DNA of 64,000 nucleotides from Rhipicephalus microplus. Lineage: Eukaryota; Arthropoda; Arachnida; Ixodida; Ixodidae. The notes beneath the pieces were generated by a model that made no database searches, was not told where the DNA came from, and saw nothing but the letters and a program-made list of their open reading frames with translations. This document shows positions 42,301 to 54,300 of this stretch, piece by piece (position 1 is the stretch's first letter; every line of letters begins with the position of its first letter). The translations under genes and the position numbers were made by a program. The stretch is from positions 254,993,592 through 255,057,591 of the forward strand of contig NC_134710.1 in NCBI RefSeq assembly GCF_043290135.1, in the 5' to 3' direction.

Positions 42301-45300
42301 TCTCCCAGGGCATATTCCGAAAATTCATTGCTCCAAAATTCGCAAAATCATGAACCTCGACTTCACTGTAAAAAAAACATTTTTGACAAAGTCGAGCTCT
42401 TATGTAAAATGATTCTGCCAATAATTACAAATGATATTTGTGTTGCACATCAGTAGAAAATGTGCTTTATCCCTGCATTTTGAGCAGTGACCTGCTTCTT
42501 CAAAAATATTTACAATGCATAGATAACAAAAATGTTAATTCCTAGATGGCCTTTGATTGGCAAATATTTTTAATGTTCCTCTACACCAGCCCTTTTTTTA
42601 TTTTTGAATTGCATGTTGGCTTGGTGAATAGGCCATCAAAAATTGATGCTAGATCTTTTTATCACTTCCTCCCAATACAGGATTGATGAACAATTTTGAA
42701 ATGCTTTGCGGTGCACGAAACACAAACGCATGCATGCAAATCACTGACACAAACAACAAGAACACAAATGCCGCCTCGTATCAACCAAAAGATGGCACAG
42801 AGGCCTGTATTGTGAGACCGTGTTTTGCACCTGCATTTCCTTGCCATGTGGGGATACAAGCACAATGGTGTAAACTTTGTGCACCATCGGGCAGAACTTA
42901 CCAGATAGCTTTCATCCATGGCAATCTTGAGCTTCTCATTGATCCAACCCTTAGTCTCATCGCAGTCCCGCTCAAACTGCTGCAGACGATACGACTCCTC
43001 CAGCATGGTATGGCGAGTGTGAGAGCGCTCCAGCAATGCATTCCTCCGCTCCAAAAGCTTCGAAAAGAAAACAGAGAATCAATTTGAGATTACATGACAG
43101 TTTTCAAGCGATGTCCCCAAGGTAATACCACTGAAAATAATGAAGTACTTACAGCAGCTCTCCTTTGAGCAACATCATCTGCGGCATAATGCTGCCCTTC
43201 AATGAGCTTGGTTGCAAACTCGTCCAATGCCTGAAAATAAAGAGAGTCAGTGAGTCTTACTTCAATCTAGTCTACAAGAGACTTGGGCTGGCTCATTAAC
43301 AGGAAAAGTTTGTTCGTGCAAACTGTTAAAGATGGTGTTCCCCAAGGCAGCATACCGGGTCCCCCTTTGTTCATAATATCTATAAACAATATTGTACATG
43401 TTGACCCTTCATTCAGCCCAATACATATTCTACACAGACGATACAAGCTTATTTTTTTCAGGTACGAATGTTAGTCATATCGTAAATACAGCTAACTCAA
43501 CATCACAAAAGATATACAGTTGGACCCTAAAAAATTCTTAACTTATGAAGTGTTCAAAAACAAAAGCTGTTCTTTTTTGCTCCAAATCCCCCCTCAATGA
43601 AATCACTGAATCCCACAATCTCATGTTAAATAGCAGCATAATTGAATTCGTTTCCACCGCGAAGTCTTTGGGTGTTCTTTTCCATGAGCACAAGAAATGG
43701 GATTATCATACGGAATTTTTATAGAACAAGCTTTGCCAAGTTTTGGGTGTCTTGAGAAAATGTCAGGGTTTATTGCAAGCTCTTCAAAAACTTGATATTC
43801 AATGTGCTCTTTATATCACATCTGAGTTATTGCAACCTATTTTGGTGTAATGGAACAAAGCAATCTATTATTAGATATCTTATGTTACAGAAAAATGCAC
43901 TACGATCTGTTGTTAACCTCCCTTTTAATGCCCATACTTCACAAATATTCACTAAATATAAAATCAAATTAAACCTGCTCAACAAATATTCTTTGGCAAT
44001 CTCTTTTAGATCTGATACCATAAAAGGTCGCGGCTATATACGTAGTTCAGCTAACCTGCAACTAAACCCTTCGACGCGCCTCAACAGACACTCTGAATAT
44101 TGGCATGTGCCGAGACCGCGCACAAATTATGATTTTCAGACATTGCGTTATTGCTTGCTGAATATGCTAAATAAATTTGGAATTAATTGTGAAAATGTTC
44201 GTTCGCTTTCTAATATTTATATTTTAAATATGCTTTATTAGTTTGCGTGTAGTATTATTTTCTGTTTGTATACTTCTTTCTTTTGATGTATAGCATGTAC
44301 GTTTCTGGTTTGTATAAGTTTGTATACCATAATTACTCGAATCTAACGCGCACCTTTTTTCCGGTTAAGCGAGTTCATAAATCGCATGCGCGTTAGAATC
44401 GAGTACGAACAAAAAAATTACGGTCAATCTATCGCCATCGGCGAATCCGAAATGGCCGCCCCCTACGTGCGTCAGCATGGCGCGTCGGCCATTTCTGCCT
44501 ATGTGTTTCCTATGTGCGGCACTTCGTACGTGTGCTGAGGAGTTCGTCATCTAGTAGTGCATTAGCATCGACGGCGTGGAAGGGCAGACTCCAAAAATTC
44601 GAGTGCATCACGATGCCGCTTTTAAAAGAAAAGTCATCACGTGTGCAGAAACGGACGAAAATCGGGCCGCATCGCGGTCGTTCGGAGTTCCCGAAACGTG
44701 CGTGCGTGACCGGCGGAAACAAAAGCAGAAGATTGTCGACAGCAAAGCTTCACGCAAATGCTTCAGTGGACCACAGCAGGGTCTGTTTCCGCAAATTAAA
44801 GAGCTGCTCGGCGAGTATGTGCTTGAGCAACGAGCGGCACAGCGGCCTGGACGACAGAACTACAGTGTACTACAGAACTGCTCCAAGTGCGGGCTATGCA
44901 ATTAGTCTTAGAAAAAGGTCTAATGCGAAGCCAGTTTAGAGCGAGCAGGTGCTGGCTAACTAACTTTATGAAGAGGAAAGGCTTTTCCCTCAGAAGGGGA
45001 ACATGCATATGCGAAAAGTTTTGCAGAGGAGTACGATGAAAAGCTTCACAGTTTTCAGAGGTTCGTCTTAAACTTGCGGCGCAAAAACGGCTACCTGCTT
45101 GACAAATCGGGAATGCCGATCAGACGCCTCTTTACTTTGACATGCCTGGCACCACAACCGTCGAGAAGAAGGGGGCGAAGCAAGTTCGCGTGCTGACATC
45201 GGTCCACGGTAAAACTATAGTGACGGCAATGCTCTGTTACACGTCGGATGGGCACAAGCTTCGCCCGTACCTCATATTTAAATGGAAGACGCTCCCGAAA

Positions 45301-48300
45301 GGAGTCGTTTTTTCGAGTGGTGTGATCGTGCGGGCCAACGAGAAAAATGGGTGCGCGTTGCAATCGATGTCTTACGTTTTTTTTTTTTTTTTTCGCAGTG
45401 GAAATCGGGTGCGCGTTACAATCGAGGGCGCGGTAGAATCGAGTAAATACGGTAACTTTGTTCCGATGCAAAGCATATGCATTGCTGGTTTAAACTGTCC
45501 TGTGTTTACTTTGCTTCTGCCATTTTGTTGCTACAGTTACCATGAGGATATGGGGCTTTGTCAAGCTGTTTTATACAGCTTCTTTCTTCTGTCCCAGCCA
45601 ATTACTGTACAACTGTACGTGGTAAAATAAACTAAACTCTAAACTCTTATTACTGATTCTGATCATCCCAGGGCAATGTGAAGATTTATAGATGTAAAAT
45701 ATTAAACAATAGGACGAATCCATAAAGCATGCCATACCTTGATCTTTTCCTCCTGAGCATTGAGAGATTTTTCAAAGTCTTCATGCTTCTTCAACAGAGC
45801 TTCAACAGAGTCAAGAGAGTCCCCAAGGTCTTGGTTAGCAAGGAAGGCTTCTTGCTTAGCCATCCATGTATCTGCCTGCTCCGTGTCACGGTAGAACAGT
45901 TGCAGATCCATACACTGCTCATATAAGATCCGTCGCTCTTCCCATAGGGCCAAGAGTACACTCTTCTCATTTTCCAGGACACCCAACTGCAAGGGGGAAG
46001 TGAATGCAACTTTGTCTCGGAGACAACAAATATCTGGTCAATCATGCTACAAAATTAAAAGCAAGCAGGAACTGCATGGCTGTCTCATCTAAAGTCTTGT
46101 GAACTTTCACATTATCTCAAACATAAAAGGTAAACTACAAAATCGCAAAAGTAGCCTGTACAATTCTGTAAAGTGGTTTACAAGAAATCACATACTAGTC
46201 TAAAAATTGAAAAATCAAATGTACATGAAACCCACGTGAGTAGCGGGCAAGATAAATGAACAGCTACAATCACAGCAGAAATGAACAAAGTAAAATTTTG
46301 CGTTACCTTCTCTTTGACTTCGTCAACAGCATAGTGTTTCTGGTCGAGCAAGATCTGACCGGCTTCAGCAGTTGAACGGAAGCTGTCCTCTCTTGCATCA
46401 ATTTCACCCTGTAACAAGACAGCACATAAGTGACAATGTTTACACTGGATCAGTCTCTTTCCAAGGGCAATGCTGCACTTGAAAGACGGCAATGACATAC
46501 TAAGAAGAAGAAAGCACCTTGTGCTCCTGGTGACGTTCCAGCAAGGCTTCTGCACCAGCAACGTCCTTAGCCAATTCATCAGCTGAAATGATGGCATTCA
46601 TGTCATGAATCCATGACACGAGATCTCTAAAATCTGCCAGAAAACGATGCAGCAGGTAAGATTCATCCAGGCGTCGTCGTCTTTCTTGGGCCTGAAAAAA
46701 CATCGAAACAATTTATGCTTGCGTGACAAACTGTGGTTTAATATAGTTCAATATTTAAAAAATTGCAGAAGCCATTAAATCAAAGTCCTAAGAGGTATTA
46801 AAATTTTTTTTCACAGAAAACAGTCCAATTTAAAATAGAACCTTCACAATGATGAGACACAATAAGTAGTTTGTATGCTGTACACTCTTAAAATGTGTGA
46901 CTTATTCACAATCATGATACCTTCAAAGCAATCATGGTATCTCTATAAATAACTGATAATAAATACAGAAGCAGGGAGGAAACATTCACCAGGCTTACAG
47001 CTATAAAAGTATAAAATTGGAAATATAGTAGCAATCAACAAATATTGGAAAAATACACAATCCAATTCCTTTTCTTATCTCATTCATACTGCATTTAGAA
47101 GTTTTAGTACCTAGTTTACAGCAAGATTTCCCTTGGAATAAATGTTTACCGAGCAGATGCTGTTCACAATAACTGACTAAAATCTGAAACGATCAGTGCT
47201 GAAGCATAAAATTTTGAATGAAATGTAAATATATCAAGGTTTTCCCCATTGAGCACAAGTTTTTAATAGCAAGGTTTGACTGCAGAAAGATTTACAGCCC
47301 AACAAATTGTCAATAGGGAGTCTATCTACTAGTTTGCAATAAACAGCAGTTATGTTAGACATTGACTCCCATTTGCTAGCAGTTACGCATACAAATGCAA
47401 AAAGGCATGTAAAACAAAACCCAAGTTTACAGGTAGCACAAAAAAATTACTACATGTTTCAGGCTACACTTGCCTTTCTCTTGAGCATCTCCCATGTAGC
47501 CATGATTTCAGCATGTTTTCCCCTGATCTGGCTCCCATGGTCACTGTGAATGCTGCAGAGCCTGTCAGCTTCTTGGCCCAAGGTCATCACCTGCAAATAA
47601 AGCAACATGCCATTTAGAACACCAGCCACCTATAAATCGATAATAAAACCGAATGTTTGCAAGGTTGACAATTTATAACGTCCTACTTGCACTTATCAGA
47701 ACAGAAAAGATGTGCTGACCCTACCTTGTCCTCCAAAGCAGCAAGGTCTCTCTCGATGCCCTCATGCTTGCGCTGAAGAGTCTGCACGCTCACCAGGTCC
47801 CGGCCATAATCATCAGATGACAGCACTACGTCTTTCTCAGTTATCCATGTAATTGTCTCGTCAGCATCTCTGCAAGCACAATGAGTTGATTTTGATTGAT
47901 TTGTGGGGTTTAACATTCCAAAACCACCATATGATTATGAGAGACGCCGTAGTGGAGGGCTCCGGAAATTTCGACCACCTGGGTTTCTTCAACGTCCACC
48001 TAAATCTGTGCACACGAAACAAGCACAATGGGACAAAGTTTCTTCAGGTAATGAGAAAACACTCAAGAGTAACTGTCACTTGGGCCTGTTTGTACATGCC
48101 CATGATTGTGAAGCGCTATAAGAACGGGGACTTCTGAAAAACACAGGGCAATGCATTTGTCGCATTGCCCTGTATTTAAGTTCTTACAATGCTTCACCAT
48201 CATAAGCTCAAGAGTAAAGTTTGCATCTCTTCCACAGCAGAAAAAAGAATGTACAAGGAGCTGGTGGAAGTGATACACACATTTCAAATTTGATGGCATG

Positions 48301-51300
48301 GTCAAACCTTTTCATGTATTTATTATATGGCCTCACACTCTGAATACATTAAGTTACAATGCACACTATCAAACTACAAACCTAAGTACAGATCCTGCAC
48401 AGGAAGATATTGGGAAGCTCATACAAAACACCAAATGCACCCACAGAAAAGCTATCGCATGTGTACAACCACAGAACCCAATATGATAATTCCAAGAACA
48501 CAATATGATAATTGTGACAACTCTGAAATTGGAAAAACTTAAAGGAGGATTGTGCCCACAGTATGCCAGTTCAGCCTTTTTGCTACAGTTTTAGAGTTCC
48601 ATGCGACTGTGCCAGGCTAATGGCAGTGGAGCACATGTGACTGTGCCAGGCTAATGGCAGTGGAGCACATTCCAAACAGAACTGCGACCCTGGCTCTCTT
48701 CAGGAGGAGCCATACACAGCTAAACTAAGAAAAATTCATGTCAATAAAAATTTGCATATCCTTTGAACATTGAACTGGCACATCATGTCCCCATCAACAT
48801 GTTGTGGGACCGTAGCAAGGTCACTGGCAACCACGCCATCTGTAGATTGTAGGCTTGTGCGAACATTCGAATGCTTAGAATATTCAAACAAATATTACAG
48901 TATTTGAATTCATTTTGATTCAAACTTAAATTGTAGAAAATTTTGAACTACTATTCGAAATGAGCGAACAGATGTATATAATTCCACATAAAATGCCTAT
49001 AAAGGTTCACTGCAGTGAAGAGGTGCTAAGCCGTGAGAGCACCCATTTAAGTGTGTATTAATTTAAATGTAACCCTTTGTGAAAGTGGTTTCACTGCAGT
49101 GAAGGGATGCTTAGCCGAGAAAACACCTAACCATAAAAAAATCTGCACATGCGGCGAAGGCACACTTAAAGATGAAATTAACATACTACCCTCACATCGA
49201 TTCATCATTTTCTACAGTTTAAAATTTTGTTATACCAGCTTATATGTTCCAAGTATAGTAAACTTTAAATTGCAACATATTTTACAGGTTGTCACTTGCA
49301 TTCTACCAAAAATCAAATCCTGCTACTATGCAAAGTTGCTTCCACTTACTTTGAACCAAAAAGAATGGCAATTTGTACAGGCCTTATTTCAATTAAAAAT
49401 ATATATATTGTGTAGGTTAGTTGGGTCATGACAAGCAAGCCAATTTTTCTAAATAATATGTAATACATACTATATTAGAATTTGATTTTCAGTTATTTCA
49501 CTAAAATCGCTATTCGCTTCAAACCTAAAATTCACTATTTGCACAAGCCTAGCAAATTACATAGAAACACCAAGCTTACAGGTAAAAGGCAAAAGCGCTG
49601 CTTCAGTGCTAAAACAAGTCTTCCTACACGTTTTGGATAGTCTTCAGGAATAGTAAGAAAGCTGGCATTAGAGTGGTAATGTCAGCTAGTTCAAAATTAA
49701 ACAGTGTAGGAAGACTTATCCCATTCCCTAGAAAAAAACAAAAACGTGGCATCAACCGCCACAGTAAGCACAACCACTTTGCATGGGTGTTTATAAAATT
49801 ATATTGTGACATGGTCAAGCTTACACTGTGCAGATTGGAAGATGTGTTAATGAATGGCTTAAGGGGGACATAGGACCCGATAATAAAATATATTAGTATT
49901 AGGCCTTGAGACATAATTTTTTCAAGGAATATTTAGCTTTGTACACTGATTAAAAATTTGTAATTACATTTTCTTTACATCAATCCAAAAAAAAGTTACA
50001 ACTATTCTTATTTTATGAATTTGGGATGTGACTTGCATAAAAAGTAATGCATAAAAAGAGCTATAATTGAACCTGTATATTGCTGAATATTCAAATAGTG
50101 CAAATATGCACTTACATGCTGGTATCTAAATTTTACCCAAGGTTATGAAGTCTTTATGTCGCAGTCTCTTAGCTCTGAATTTTCACTGGTGATTTCTGGA
50201 AAATTTCAAAATTTTACAATCTCCTTGAACATTTTATCAAGGTTTTCTTGCACACTTCAATACCCTAGCATTCAAACAAAAAGATCAAGAAAATAGAATC
50301 GGTATTAGCGACACAGTGCTCATCCCAAAATTCAAAAGATGCAAAAATCTGTATTTGGGAAAAATGCAAAAAACAAAAAAGTTGTGAAAATGAAAATTTC
50401 ATGCATGAAAGCCACAGCACTCGTTTTCACAATCACTCAGAAAAAGCCCCTGCGGAGTAGTCTAAAGCAGGCTTTTGCTTGTGCTTCTTTGCGGCTGCCT
50501 GGAACGCCGCTGAAGATGCACGTTTCCTATCCGAGCTGACGGCACGGCGATAGTCTTTCTCAACCGCCCGCTGGTTACCTGTGCATGTTTGATCTAGCTG
50601 CAGTTCACGCAAAATAAGCGAACTAGATTCCTTGTTCCCCCAAGTTGAAACGCATAACAGTATCTGCCATGGCAGTCTCAAAGGCGAACAATGACGCGTT
50701 CTTGTCCTTCGGTGAAAGGCGCCAAATGACCGAATGCAACACCTCATTTGCATTCAGTGTCTTCCCTCTGGCACATCTCTGCAGGAGCTTCTTGTCGGGC
50801 AAGCGTTCATAAACAGGACGCAGTGCATTGCTCTCACAGCCTCAGGCAAATTGTACTTGCTTTTTGGGATGGGCTCATTCCTTGCCGTGGCTGCATTATG
50901 CTTGCACCAAGACTTAGGACCGTGTGGACAGAAGCTGTGGTTTGATTTCTCGTCAGTGGATGTCACATGATACGTAGCCCACACAGCCTTGTGCATCTCG
51001 TACACATTCCCAGAAAGGGATTTAAAAGCCCAGCCGTAATAACTCGTCAATTTTGTGATGAGGTCACCCGTGAGACGGCCCCTGCCACTGATGCGCTCGC
51101 TGCGAAAAGTTCCGCTGCTTTTTGCTGGGCGCGACGCTCGATGAATTCTCGGGCAGCCGATGTCAAAAATGTCGCGTCTATCCTCGCAGCTCGATGGCGC
51201 ATACTTGAAGTATTGCAGGCAGTGGTCGCAGTCGCCGCCGCACTTTCTCCGGCTGCGAGATCTGCTGCAGCAGCATTCTCTGCTGTCTTAATCACAAGCG

Positions 51301-54300
51301 GCGGCGTTGTTTCCTGGCGCCTTGTTGAAGTATCACCGCAATCAGATGATTCCAACAGCACCGTGGTCGCCATCGCCATCGCTTGTGTAGCAACGCCGCT
51401 ACGTCGCGGAATCTGTTGCGCTCTTCCGCCGAGATCTGCAGATATCTTCGTCGGCAGTTGCGATGACTTATGGCACTGAGCGCGTGTCGCCACTAGTAGA
51501 AGTTGTAGCGATCGAAGGCTGCCTTTGTGTCGGGCTGCTGCATCGTGGCGACTGCCGCTCCTGTCCCGATCGGCTCTGCCGACGTAGCCTGCGCTGGCTG
51601 CAATGACTCCTTGGGCTGCACAGCGCAATTTTTCTGCTGCTTGCCGAATTCGTGAATGTGTGGAACTTTCGAGCATGGTTCGGCATCTCGATTTCGATCG
51701 CAAAACTACAAAACTTCTGAAATGGCGGTGACAACGCACGTGTTTGCGGCCGCACACGCATGATCACTAGTGTTGTCAGTCCCCCCGCTTCAATCACGAG
51801 CCGCTGTTCACTCACGTGACTGCTATGAACCAATGATACTGCACGGTTTTGACGCTTGTTTTTGCTTGGTAGCGCAGACTGGCTGCAGCGTTGAAGGTTC
51901 GTTCCTGGCGGGAAAGCGAGCTCAACAGAAGCTCTTTCAAACGAGACTAAGATGGCCGCGATCCGATGAGTAGTTAGCGCGATCCGAGCAACGCAAAAAG
52001 GGGCCGTTTTCGGCAATTTCGTAAGTGAAACCAAGTGCTGGGATGAATAAACATGACATTTTTTGGCTCCACGACGCGTCATTTCGAGTTCATTTTTTCC
52101 TGGCAGGTGCGGAATATGAAGGTAACGAAAATCGTCAAACTGAAAAATCGATTTTTGCGTTTTTTTCGCCGCCAAGACCCGTGTCCCCCTTAAGCATAAG
52201 TTACAGAAATATGTTCAAGGACACTTCAGCAATTTAATGTCATGATTGCGGATGTATGCCTTATTTTGAAAACACTTATAGTATACCCCAACAAGAAGCT
52301 GTAATGCTAATAGATTGTCACGGCTGCACAAACACAATGGAATGACTTTAAATGTGCAAGTGCACTGTCAATGCATGTCAAAATTTAAATTGCAATATCT
52401 ACAAGGTGCAAACAACAGAAATCGCTGAGATTAGATTAGCTTGCCTTGAGGAACCATGATCATTTCTTCTCTTGTCATACCTTTATTTGTAAATGCTTCC
52501 TGCAATAAACTTTTATAGGAGTAAATGTTTCTGACTTACTGTTCTTGTTTGCTTCTTTGTCGAAAATTCAAACTACCTAGAATAATGCCTCATTAGCAAA
52601 TTACCCAATCAAGCTGTCTGTTAGGACCCTTTGTTGCATTGAATAAAGTCCTACACCAATGTGTTTGATCAATGTTTGACTGAATAAAGCTGATAACTGC
52701 TTCAAATCTCGTGGTGTGATCATGACTCAATGGCTGTCGTGCCGCCTACCAGCTGAGTATGAAGTTTCAATTTTGAGGGTCCAGTGAGAATGCGCCGAGA
52801 CTGGACTAGACGTAAAAACACTTGTAACTCATGCTTTGGCAAAAATGAGAAGAACCTCAGGTTGCCAAAACTGCTCAAGAGCCCTCCCCTACAACATCAC
52901 CCCATTGTCCACACTGTCCAGTTTCCGAACCATAGAAAATCCACAAGTTTAATTTTTTACTGTGCAGTAGAAACCTACATTCGAAATCTTGATAGCATTT
53001 TTTCCAGTTTGCACAAAACACTGTACAAACCTGTTGAAGCGCTGGATCTCGTGCGCGCCAAACAGCCTCTCCTGCCGCAGCAAAGTGAGGGACTTCAATT
53101 TGTTCCAAGCCTCGTTCAGCTCCTGAAAGCATCATTCGATTCAGTTTCAATACAAAAGGTGTATTTCACCTAACAACGAATAGCGTACAGGTAGAGCTTG
53201 AGGAGCAAGATGCTACAATGCTATAGGCAATTGTGCTTTGAGAATTCAGACGTCTTTTTTTAACGGCCAGTACCCAAAATAATTGACTGTTAGAGCATTT
53301 TTAGTCATTTCTGAGAAAGCCTGATAACAAAAAAACTTTTTCAGAAGAAGACAACAGACCAATAAATACACCAAGTTCCTTCCACAAATGATCTAAATTT
53401 AGGTGAAGTTTTTCACACCAGCAACATTGCAATGCTACCTATGAACAAGCATCAAACATAGTAGAAGCACCAAACAAGACTAGTTTAGAGACCAAGACAA
53501 CCTTGTCATAACCAACAAATTAAAGAAAAATATAAACAGAACCTCAAGAAGCTGAAAAAACGCATACCGATTAGAAAAAGTTCCATTGATAAAAGATGTG
53601 CAGAGATACTGCTTGATTGATTTGTGGGGTTTAACGTCCCAAAACCACTATTCGATTATGAGAGACGTCGTAGTGGAGGGCTCCGGAAATTTTGACCACC
53701 TGGGGTTCTTTATTGTGCACCCAAATACGAGTACACGGGCCTACAATATTTCCGCCTTCATCGAAAATGCAGCCGCCACAGCCGGGATTTGATCCCGCCA
53801 CCTGCGGGTTAGCAGCCGAGTACCTTAGCCACTAGACCACCGTGGCGCGGCGTGCAGAGATACTGCAATGCTTGTCATACACATTCTAAACACTGTTAGG
53901 TATTTTAAACATTCAAAAGCTAGGCTTGTCCCATGCTGTGTGGTATGGTTGGTTGCTATTGGGACTAAGCTTTGCTAGTCTCAGTTTCAGGGCAGTCACG
54001 GAAAACGTAGGTCCAATTTTTATATGGTTATCAATTCAACCTAGCTATCTTGAGCAATTGCGCATACCTGTTGTGATAAGAAATAACTATGTCTCATATG
54101 AATCCATGAGTGCTGTACATGGGTATTGCATACAAGTTCACGGATTCTGAATCCAGGAGATTTCCATAATGGGGGGAGGGGGGGGGGATCGTGCTGAATT
54201 AAAGAAAACAAAACGAAGAAACAGCAAAAACAAGAGGAGGGGGGGTCGCAATCATAGGCGCAAGCATTGGCGTTGCTGTCTTTTAATGGCTTGAAGTGGC

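Noticed and set aside
51468..52175. 235-codon minus-strand ORF
   Set aside because: Inside the TTAA element and overlapping the alanine-rich frame in another frame; low-complexity, no recognised domain. Kept only as part of the element.
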